DNA from: Liolophura sinensis
Taxonomy: Eukaryota; Mollusca; Polyplacophora; Chitonida; Chitonidae
DNA: 64,000 nt
Assembly: GCF_032854445.1 (NCBI RefSeq)
Contig: NC_088307.1
Span: forward strand, 12,910,017 to 12,974,016
Direction of reading: 5' to 3'
Under the pieces are notes generated by a model that worked only from the letters and a program-made list of their open reading frames with translations, was not told the DNA's origin and ran no database searches. Shown here one piece after another: positions 55,620 to 64,000 of the stretch. How positions within the stretch are numbered: the stretch's first letter is position 1; every line of letters starts with the position of its first letter. The position numbers and the translations under genes were made by a program.

Positions 55620-58600
55620 ATGTTGTTACGTCATGGATTACCTGAGTCAATATCGTATAACTTTGTGTGCTGTAAAAGTAGGGTACACCTAATCAAACTT
55701 ATAAACTTGCTGAATGAATTAACAGTGATTTGTAATGCTACTGACTCTTTACTATTTTGTGTTATTATAGGTATTCTTTGTATGTTAAACAACTTGAATT
55801 ACGTTTTAATTGTCAATATCGCATTACTGCTGCGATGCGGAGATATACATAAAAATCCGGGACCACCAAGCTGGCATAACTTAAGATGTTGTCATTTTAA
55901 TGCTAGGAGCCTTCTGGCTCAGTCTGATGACCAAATGTCATCATATTCTAAGTTAGACGAAGTCTCGACCGTACTTGTAAAAGAGCATGATTACGATATT
56001 ATTTGTGTAACAGAAACTTGGCTTAGTTCTGCCATACCAGATGAAAGAGTTAATATAGAAGGGTACTACATTATAAGGAAAGACAGAGATAGGCATGGTG
56101 GGGGTGTTGCCATTTATTGTAAGTCATCATTGAATATCACACGCAGATTAGATCTTGAAAATGAAAATGAAATGCTATGGATTACAATTGAATTGTTCAA
56201 TAGAAGTGTATTAGTTGCTGTATGTTACCGCCCTCCTAACCAATCAACGGAATCACGGGATCTTTTTATTGATAACTTTGATTCTACTCTCACTTCTGTT
56301 ATATCAGAAAACCCACACGCTTTACTAATATTTGGTGATTTTAACGATCGCTGCACTGATTGGAATAAATACCATGATAAGAGTGAATTAAAAATAAAAC
56401 TTTTCGACCTTTTGGCTGGAAAAAATTTATTTCAAATACTGAATGAGCCGACAAGATATACGGAAGATAGTGCTTATTTATTAGATCTAATAATCACTGA
56501 CAATATGAGATATGTAATAGATTACGGAGTGGCTTGTCCCATGGCTAATCTTGACCACTGCACGATCTATTGTAAACTGGATGTTCTGTGCAATGATAAA
56601 CCTGAATCTTCTAAAAGACATGTATGGGACCTCAAATGTGCTGATATAGACCGTCTACGTAACTTACTGTCTGTCTCACCTTGGGATATATGTGACGTTT
56701 TCTCTGATATAAATGACAAAGTGTATGCATGGTCAAACCTTTTTCTGTCATGCTGTAAGGAAGCTGTCCCAAATAAAGAAATTACCGTGAGACCTCGCGA
56801 CAAGCCCTGGGTGACCAATGATGTGCGATATAAGTTACGAATTCGAAATAGATGCTTTAAAAAGTATAAAAGATCTAAAAATGGAAAAGATAAATTTCGC
56901 TTCTATATAGCCAGAAGGGAGGCCAACACAGCCAAAAGAGAGGCAATTCGTCGCTATGCTACACGTCTAAAGACCAAACTATCTGACCCTAATCTAGATA
57001 CCAAGACTTACTGGTCTTCAATGAAATCACTGTTGGGTTCTAAAGCAAAACCTCCAATACCACCACTACTTGTAAATGGTAAAAATGTGTCCAGTGATAT
57101 TGATAAGGCCAATGCTTTCTGTGCATTCTTTGCATCACATTCTGACCTTCCATCTCCTGTCCCCGACTTGCCGGATTTCTCCTTCGTTATTACAACTCGT
57201 TTAAACAGTATACAAATAACTGAAAAGGAAGTTGGTCATTGTCTCAGTTCGTTAAATACAAGGAAGGCATCAGGTCCGGATGGGATCAGTAATTTTATGT
57301 TGCAGAGTGCAGCAGGAAGTATAGTACCCTCGCTTACTAAACTATTTAACTCTTCATTACAAAACGGCGTCTTTCCGTCCGCGTGGAAAAGGTGCCGCGT
57401 TTGCCCAGTATTTAAAAAAGGTGATCGACATTGTATTTCTAACTACAGACCAGTATGTCTTCAACCATCGATATCCAAAGTATTTGAAAAAGTCGTCTAT
57501 AAACATTTATATCAATATCTTACGATAAACAATATTCTTATTCCTCACAATGCAGGATTCAAAAGTGGTGATTCAATTATCTGTCAACTAACTAAAATCG
57601 TCCATAATATTTATAAAGGTTTAGACAACGGTAATGATATGTGTTTGGTATTCTTGGATGTGAGCAAAGCCTTTGACAAGGTTTGGCACACAGGTTTACT
57701 ATTTAAGTTGAGGCAGATGGGTATTGGAGGAATGTTACTGGCGTGGATAAATGATTACTTATCTGATCGATCAATCTCTGTTTGCCTCAACGGTAAAGAA
57801 TCTAGCTCGAATCCTACGTACTCAGGAGTTCCCCAGGGCTCTGTACTTGATCCTTTGTTGTTTCTTATCTTCATAAATGATATAAATACTAATATTGAAT
57901 GTGACATAAATATATTTGCTGACGACACATCCTTGTTAGAAGAAATTAAAGAACTACCAGTCTCAGAAACTAGACTGAACCGTGACCTTAACAAGTTAGC
58001 ATCGTGGGCAAATCAATGGTGTGTCACATTCAATGCTCTTAAGACAGTTTATTTACTTGTATCATTAAAGGGAAATCCGTCCTATCCCAAACTGTATCTT
58101 AATGGCACGGAGGTGAAGAGCGTTCAGTCCCACAAACACCTTGGGATCTTTTTACAACACAATGGGAAATGGGACGAACACATTAGAAACTTAGTTAATA
58201 AATGTAACAAAAAACTGAGTATTCTCAACCGATGTAAGAAATGCCTTACCCGAAAATGTTTGAAAACTCAAACATACTTCAGTCAAATAAGATCTACCAT
58301 CGAATATGGTGACATCCTGTTTGACAATTGCGGTGTAGTGTTGTCTCAAAAACTTGAAACAATTCAGCGAAGAGCTGCTCTTCTCTGTTCTAGGGGCCTA
58401 CGTCGGACATCGTATAGTAAATTATTAAATGAACTAAGATGGGAACCGCTTTATGTGAGACGTAGATCCCACAGCATTCTTCTCTTCCATAAAATTATAA
58501 ATGGGCTATCGCCTCCTTATTTGAAAAAAAAATACTACCATGCGGATATGAAGCTGATTACCAATGGCCTTTCAGATGACCAGTCTTGTCATAAATGTAA

Positions 58601-58886
58601 TTACAAATGTGAAAATTCTCATCATTTTCTTATTGAATGTCCCGCATATGCCGCTCAAAGGAAGCACATGTTCGACTGGTTTACTGAAACGATTTCTCCA
58701 AATGCTCACTTATCTAATTTCCTTCCGCATTGCTCAATACATATCTCAAATATTTTACTTTTTGGATCAAATGACCTATCTCTTGAAGACAATAAAACCA
58801 TATTCTGTTCTGTGCACAAATTCATTCAAGATACTCGAAGATTTATCCATCGTACTCACCAAGTAGTGCAAACAAGCTCCTTTTAA
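55620..58886 (+). CDS. LINE ORF2: 2A-like leader, APE endonuclease, reverse transcriptase, zinc knuckle
   Basis: 1088 codons, no stops. Residues 1-73 are hydrophobic in their second half and end in a 2A-like GDIHKNPGP (74-82). The APE endonuclease follows with FNARS (93-97), TETWL (131-135), YRPP (202-205), GDFND (238-242), LLDLII and LDHCTIY. The RT has SGPDGI, NYRPV, FLDVSKAFD (D680), PQGSVLDPLLF (Gly to Asp at 744) and FADD (766-769). The C-terminus carries C-x2-C-x3-C-x3-HH-x4-C (990-1007). The function would be target-primed reverse transcription. The stretch between GLSPPYL and the zinc knuckle is shorter than I expect for the family and begins at a nine-A run (58524-58532), so an in-frame internal deletion is possible. 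Confidence 0.9.
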   Translation: MLLRHGLPESISYNFVCCKSRVHLIKLINLLNELTVICNATDSLLFCVIIGILCMLNNLNYVLIVNIALLLRCGDIHKNPGPPSWHNLRCCHFNARSLLAQSDDQMSSYSKLDEVSTVLVKEHDYDIICVTETWLSSAIPDERVNIEGYYIIRKDRDRHGGGVAIYCKSSLNITRRLDLENENEMLWITIELFNRSVLVAVCYRPPNQSTESRDLFIDNFDSTLTSVISENPHALLIFGDFNDRCTDWNKYHDKSELKIKLFDLLAGKNLFQILNEPTRYTEDSAYLLDLIITDNMRYVIDYGVACPMANLDHCTIYCKLDVLCNDKPESSKRHVWDLKCADIDRLRNLLSVSPWDICDVFSDINDKVYAWSNLFLSCCKEAVPNKEITVRPRDKPWVTNDVRYKLRIRNRCFKKYKRSKNGKDKFRFYIARREANTAKREAIRRYATRLKTKLSDPNLDTKTYWSSMKSLLGSKAKPPIPPLLVNGKNVSSDIDKANAFCAFFASHSDLPSPVPDLPDFSFVITTRLNSIQITEKEVGHCLSSLNTRKASGPDGISNFMLQSAAGSIVPSLTKLFNSSLQNGVFPSAWKRCRVCPVFKKGDRHCISNYRPVCLQPSISKVFEKVVYKHLYQYLTINNILIPHNAGFKSGDSIICQLTKIVHNIYKGLDNGNDMCLVFLDVSKAFDKVWHTGLLFKLRQMGIGGMLLAWINDYLSDRSISVCLNGKESSSNPTYSGVPQGSVLDPLLFLIFINDINTNIECDINIFADDTSLLEEIKELPVSETRLNRDLNKLASWANQWCVTFNALKTVYLLVSLKGNPSYPKLYLNGTEVKSVQSHKHLGIFLQHNGKWDEHIRNLVNKCNKKLSILNRCKKCLTRKCLKTQTYFSQIRSTIEYGDILFDNCGVVLSQKLETIQRRAALLCSRGLRRTSYSKLLNELRWEPLYVRRRSHSILLFHKIINGLSPPYLKKKYYHADMKLITNGLSDDQSCHKCNYKCENSHHFLIECPAYAAQRKHMFDWFTETISPNAHLSNFLPHCSIHISNILLFGSNDLSLEDNKTIFCSVHKFIQDTRRFIHRTHQVVQTSSF

Positions 58887-59125
58887 GGTACAAAGTGCTA
58901 AGACTGAAACCCATTCTTAAATCTGTTATATAATCGGTACTTAATGAAGTATATGAGTGTGTGCAGTATTGGACGCCTATGTGTATTGTAAATATGTTAT
59001 TCTTCACTATCAAGTTTTGATTATATAAATGTATGATGTATATAAGTTTGAGGAGACCCCCTAGTGACCCATGAGTTGTGGGATATCCTCAGTAAACAAA
59101 TAAAGAATTAAATTAAAATTAAATA

Positions 59126-60450
59126 TATGTGGAGACCTCTGCTATCCTGGATGACATGTGCATCTGATCATCACATTGTATCATAGCTACCCCAGGCCAT
59201 CATTAAAAAGTTGTTTGTTATAATTATACATAGTCCAGGGAATACATTTCTGATTTTAAATGCTATTTAAAAACTTTGTTGTTTTCATAACCAAGTTCTT
59301 TCACACTCAAGTCAAATATTCCTTCTTGATTCTGGACCCAACATTAAATTTGAGAAAATTTACGAACTTTAAACCTGAACAACTAAAACTGAAAGGCATC
59401 CATTGCTTTCGCCACTGTGGCAAAGGGACGCCAGTTTGCTTTCGCCACACAGAAATTATATTCGCCAAAACAAGCGTTTGGCTGAAGCCTAGTGACTAAG
59501 TAGATAATCCAAGTCTTCTAATGAATATGGAGTGTTTTTTTTTTTTTTTTTTTAGATGCAAAGGGCACTTCGAGGGAACGGCAGCGTACGGTAATCGGTC
59601 GCTGAGATGGGTTGGATTAAGCCCTGACATTACATGTATAACCATAGCAACGAGCATACATCTATATACACAGAATCACGTTTACAAAATTAGCCCAGTT
59701 GGCGCAAATATGGCGCCGAAGACGGGAATTCAGATTGAAGACAAATAAGCCTTATAGTTCAAGGGAGATAACTGTTTTAACTTTGTAGTACAAATATCCT
59801 ATCGCTTCACCCCCACTCCCCTCAAACTCGTCAAATATACGAAAATAACCAAACTGTCAAATAAAAAACAAAACCGACACCTTGAACGTGTTTTCTGAAT
59901 TTTATCCTAAAATCCCGAACTTTATAGCAAATACTGAAACTGAAACAAAGAGTCAGTGCTTTAATTGTTTATTCGATCCTATGTGAGGTAAACATACATG
60001 TATCTTTGGTTACTGTTAATTACTGGAATTAGCCTAAACCTAAATGAACAAAACATAAATAACAACAAAATAAGAGTAAAACTGCAGCACTCCTCAGCCT
60101 GCATATTCTACGTAGATTTACAGGAGGTCAGAATATCCGGATATATGACGATTACAACATTCAGGCAAATTATGCCGATTTATACGCAAAAATAATGTAA
60201 GTATAAATTTGAAAACTCTGTGCAGCAGCTAAAACACAATAATGAAAACATGCGGGCACAAAAAATCCATTAAAGAAATGTCACATGTCATGTGACTGTA
60301 CCATGGCAGTTTGTTGATGTTCGTTTAGTATATGTCACATGTGAACACCTCGTGGTCTGTTGAAATGAACAGCTCTAGATGTACGTTCGTATAAGACATT
60401 AACATATATCAAGGGAGGAGGGAATACCGACAATAACAAGATTACAGATC
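59126..60450. other. Intergenic, nothing recognised
   Basis: Contains a run of 19 T at 59535-59553 and short unsupported frames. Confidence 0.45.
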
Positions 60451-60451
60451 T

Positions 60452-60577
60452 GGGTCCCGTCTCACGAAGCGCGCTTTGCATTAAGCCCACGTAACGTCCA
60501 TGGCGACCTGTACTGAATATATTACGTTCCAATGGTTACGTGAACGTAGCGCTACGCGCACTTTGAGAAACGGGCCC
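60452..60577. mobile_element. Palindromic MITE of about 126 bp
   Basis: GGGTCCCGTCTCACGAAGCG at the left and the reverse complement of the right end, GGGCCCGTTTCTCAAAGTGC, form imperfect terminal inverted repeats. ACGTAACGTCCATGGCGACC and GTTCCAATGGTTACGTGAACGT pair internally. No coding capacity. Confidence 0.65.
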
Positions 60578-60662
60578 AAGTCTCAAAACTCATTATTATT
60601 GGTTTACCTGATACGCAGTATAAGACTTAATTATAATTATATACTTGATTAGAATGTAGTGT

Positions 60663-63600
60663 CTACATCGTTATGAAAATGTCACTGAGAACTCCAGGTA
60701 GCGTCACAGAGGTACCGCTTACGAGACGAGCAGAAGCCGATTTTACGCTCGTAAATTGAACAAATGGCACAAGTGGCTCAGAGAGATTTAAACCACTGGC
60801 TGTAAACATTATCTGATTTTCACGACGATCCACGACTGTTAGTGATTTGTCTTCGCAGTTCAGAAACAGACCGAGGTGTTGAGGTCCTGTGGGGGGTAAT
60901 TCTTTTGTATAGGCGGGTGTGACATCACCATAGATACTATAAAACCAGACCTTATCATTATAGTTCCCCATCACAACACAGTAGCTGTTTGTAGTAGGTC
61001 TAGCCGTGGGACAACCGCTCTCCTGTGTAACACCTATATGGCAGTGGCAGTCAGAGTCCGGTGATGACGTCGACACAGAGATCTCCACCTCCCAGTAGTG
61101 TCTGCCCGTCTGAAGATGACCGTCTGTAAAGGCTACATCCCACTGGCTACCAGAGAGGTCTCCACACTCTATCATGGAGCCATTCTTAGTGATACTTAGT
61201 AGGCTGTTACTTGTCTCTATGAAAGTCAGATCCGGTTCTGAAACATACAACCAACATCAATATTATATAATAAATAAGAAACCAGTACGATCCACTCAGT
61301 AAACTAAAAAGAGACATTGATAAAAAAAAAATTAAAACTCATGGGATATCTTAACATGAATCTTGCCAAGCACGGCTTCTTATCAGCGTGAATATCAGTA
61401 TTTCTAAAAGGAATTTAGACGAGAGGAAAACATAGAAATGATACCAAAATCAGATGGAAGAGCGTGAAAACTTCTGTGCAAATATGTTTTTTAATGTTTG
61501 TCCAGCTTTTGACTTGCAGAGGCATTTGGAAGTATTTTTGCGCAGTTGATATATATCGTCATTGTGTAATAATGTTCTAAGTAAGGATGTGATGCATGTC
61601 TGATACATTTATTTGAATGTAAATTTGTTGTTTGCATCCAGACACATGCATTTAATTTGAAATATGATAATTTTTATGAAAACACTGAAATACACAAATG
61701 ATCGAAATCGCGGTTGAAAGCATTTTTAGGTGAAAGGACCAAATTCTAGTGTATATTTATTAAACATATGCTACAGTCTCGTTTATAGCATTATCACAAA
61801 AAGGTGGCCCCAAATACACACCATGCAAGAACTATTTTCAAGTGTTTTTTTTCTCTTGAAAGAAAATTCGGAAAAAATATTGAAGACCAGATTTACAATT
61901 AACTTTCCACACTCTTTCCTCTGAACTTGATGTCGTCTTTATATTTTCTCCACCTTAAACTACGATCAGACGTATCTTTATCTTCGGTGTGGGTAGAAAT
62001 TCGTCAACCAGACAATTGATGTGTATTAAAAGCGACTTTTAGGTTTAATTGAATTGAGTAATACTTGTGGAAAATACATGTGAATTTTATCAACAAACAA
62101 CATCGTTTAACAAGAGAGAATCCAGCTGTGCACATTGTACTAAAAGCTACGACCATTGTACGACCTATTTACAAATAATCACCGCCGGAAGGAATGAGCT
62201 TCCAGCACCATCATTTAATCCCATCTTTTAAGAAGTGTTAAAAAGCAAATTCTCTTTTAGGGAAAATTTTTGTGTGACCGACATCAAAAAGTATATACTG
62301 TATCCAGCTGAACGCTGCCTGTCAGATACCTCAAATTGGGCCCTTAGAACAGCCATAGGGCAGAGGTGATTGTGTACTCACTTGCACATGTGGGGCCCTC
62401 CTTTACAATCACATCCCTGGGGATAACAGGGTCAGCCTTAACACACTCATCCAATTTTTGTTTAGCTTCTCTATAAGCCCTTCTACAATCTTCGATCCCT
62501 TTGGACAGGTCATCAATCCTGGAGGAACACAAGAACAAAGTCAAACCCATCACAACGTCAGTAATGCATTCCTGTACGTTTATTTACAATTTGTATCTTA
62601 AACAATATTAAAATATCAAGAATGAGACTTTTTTTTTTGATTGGTGTTTTACGCCGTACTCAAGAATATTTCACTTATACGACGGCGGCCAGAATTATGG
62701 TGGGTGGGAACAGGGCAGAGCCCTGGGGAAACCCACGACCATCCGCAGGTTGCTGGCAGACCTTTCCACATATGAGCTGGACTTGAACTCACAGACTTGA
62801 AAACTAGCTTAGCTTAGTTTTATGTCCTCACGTTATATGGCAGATGTTTAGTTTCGCGCGGATATGTAAAGCTAACACAGATCACTGATGTACCGTGGAG
62901 GGCAAAGTGACTCTATGTGAAATAAATAAAATATTACAGACCTTTCCATTAATTGTTTAGAGCCCTGGAAGGAAAACAACAACAATTTTGAGGAAATACT
63001 TCATTAATTTGAAACTCTCGGTGATCTCTGGGGCATGAAGCTGGATTAAATGTTGTCTCAAATATATATAAATATATTTTCGAAAAACCGAAAAAAAGCC
63101 AACTGTACTCTTAATTTTATAAAGTCAATCAAACATCAGAAAACAGTGACAAGTAATAGCCAATTATATCAGTCTTATGTCATCTAAGCTATACAAAACT
63201 GACCTCAGTCTACTAAAAGCATCTTCTGATTCGGGGCATATAAAATCACGTTGGGAGTAGACCTTGAGTTAATGAACTCAAACGATCGTTGGAAACTGAT
63301 GTTTATTAACTTTCCTTTTCTTGCGAACTTTCATGTATTTTGATATAATCCTTACTGATGCACAAAGAAAAATAGACATTTTTAAGATTTCACTTATTGA
63401 CGACATCAAATTATTACTTAATTCTGTTTAATTTTTTCATGTCTCAACTTGAGAATTGTGGAAAATTACGGGAATTGTGAGAACCTTGAACAAATTGATT
63501 GCATCATGCACCCCCTTCAAAATCGTAACATGTAAAGTCAACTAACTTAAGCCCGTACCCAGCCTAAGTGTAATAACTACAAGCAGCTGTGAGAGAAAAT

Positions 63601-63850
63601 CGGCAGAGTTTATTTTTACCTGTAAAAATTCCACTTCCGAGCAAGATAATAACTTTTGACACGGCTTATGTATTGATTGCATTCTCCGCAAATGGATTTC
63701 AATTTCATTTTTGAAAACTGCACATTCAAGGCCCCAGATTGAATGTCTTTTCCTTACAGCTTCAAGAGAAGTTTTCTTCCAGGAGTCCAAAACGTTCAGG
63801 GCTATTGTGTACGCTCTCTGTATTTCGGTTGTATGAATATCTTCATTCAT
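60663..63850 (-). CDS. TRIM-like protein, coiled coil to B30.2/SPRY (3' exons only)
   Basis: Exons in transcript order: 63850-63620 (231 nt), 62964-62942 (23 nt), 62518-62382 (137 nt), 61237-60663 (575 nt, stop TAG). Phases agree (0, 0, 2, 1) and 321 residues are read. The first two exons give a helical, charged coiled coil and the third continues it (IEDCRRAYREAKQKLDECVK). The last exon is a B30.2/SPRY domain with SGSQWDVAFTDG, GRHYWEVEI, CHIGVTQES, YCVVMGNYNDKVWFY, LGLFLNCEDKSLTVVD and PFVQF. TRIM proteins are RING E3 ubiquitin ligases whose SPRY domain recognises targets, often in innate immunity. The RING and B-box would lie beyond 64000, so the identity as a ligase is inferred from the 231/23-nt exon pair and domain order. 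A TRIM-like protein without a RING is possible. Confidence 0.8.
62632..62800 (-). mobile_element. SINE family A, reverse, 5'-truncated
   Basis: TTTTTTGATTGGTGTTTTACGCCG, CTCAAGAATATTTCACTTATACG, GGCCAGAATTATGGTGGG, CATCCGCAGGTTGCTGGCAG, then GAGCTGGACTTGAACTCACAG. It is near consensus and lies in sense in the TRIM-like intron between the 23- and 137-nt exons. Confidence 0.85.
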
Positions 63851-64000
63851 CTGACAAAAAGAAATATCATTTGTTTTACATTAAAATGATGTCATTTTTG
63901 ACTGTGGCTTTATGTTAGAAGATTTGTCATGCACCTAGCAAGTGCGGCGGCTTGTGTCGGTATCTGTCTGGATTTCTTCACCCACAAACTTGTCCACCGT

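Larger units (their letters stand above)
53474..59125 (+). mobile_element. CR1/Jockey-type non-LTR retrotransposon (LINE)
   Basis: Contains ORF1, a spacer of about 1.06 kb, and ORF2 with APE endonuclease, reverse transcriptase and zinc knuckle. The 3' end is taken at about 59125, where AATAAAGAATTAAATTAAAATTAAAT forms an A/T-rich short-repeat tail. The 5' end is set at the ORF1 ATG because the UTR boundary is not visible. Two blemishes (ORF1 nonsense codon, Gly-to-Asp in the RT) suggest it is no longer autonomous. Confidence 0.85.

Overview
This is a stretch of an animal nuclear genome. Genes are split by GT-AG introns, the sequence is AT-rich, and two families of tRNA-derived SINEs are scattered throughout. 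One of them ends in AATAAA-type tails after a characteristic box reading roughly GGCGTAAAACACCAATCAAATAAAT. The SINE style, the CR1/Jockey-like LINE with a 2A-like motif and the gene content point to a lophotrochozoan, most likely a mollusc. That placement is an inference, and I cannot name a species.

Layout: (1) 1-3664 has no recognisable exon. (2) 3665-18386 (+) holds 19 coding exons of PNUTS (PPP1R10), the nuclear regulatory subunit of protein phosphatase 1. Only the first codons, on an upstream exon, are missing. All splice phases agree, except that exon 17 carries one extra base in a C run. (3) 18.4-25.0 kb is the PNUTS 3' UTR with a tandem repeat, then intergenic DNA with SINEs and a long hairpin MITE. 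(4) 25035-37256 (-) is a complete 8-exon gene for a secreted CAP/CRISP protein: signal peptide, CAP domain, cysteine-rich hinge and ShKT-like C-terminus, 293 aa, with a TATA box just upstream. (5) 37.3-40.6 kb is intergenic, with SINEs, a small MITE and tRNA-like relics. (6) About 40.6-52.9 kb is a compound repeat block. At least seven different minisatellites (18, 24, 28, 37, 43 and 75-87 bp units, plus a GGTACC repeat) and one SINE form a unit of about 6 kb that is present twice in tandem and is nearly identical. (7) 53.47-59.13 kb (+) is a CR1/Jockey-type LINE with ORF1 (nonsense codon near its start) and a 1088-codon ORF2 (2A-like motif, APE endonuclease, reverse transcriptase, zinc knuckle). 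(8) 60663-63850 (-) holds the four 3' exons of a TRIM-like gene, coiled coil to B30.2/SPRY; its RING/B-box exons would lie beyond the window.

The three host genes are functionally unrelated: nuclear phosphatase targeting, a secreted protein, and a probable ubiquitin ligase or innate-immunity type protein. There is no operon logic. The most unusual parts are the duplicated compound minisatellite block, the LINE with an N-terminal hydrophobic leader plus 2A-like motif, the one-base frame break in an otherwise intact PNUTS, and the exact 231-nt/23-nt exon pair of the TRIM-like gene. I found no operon-like or defence-like cluster and no clearly new system.
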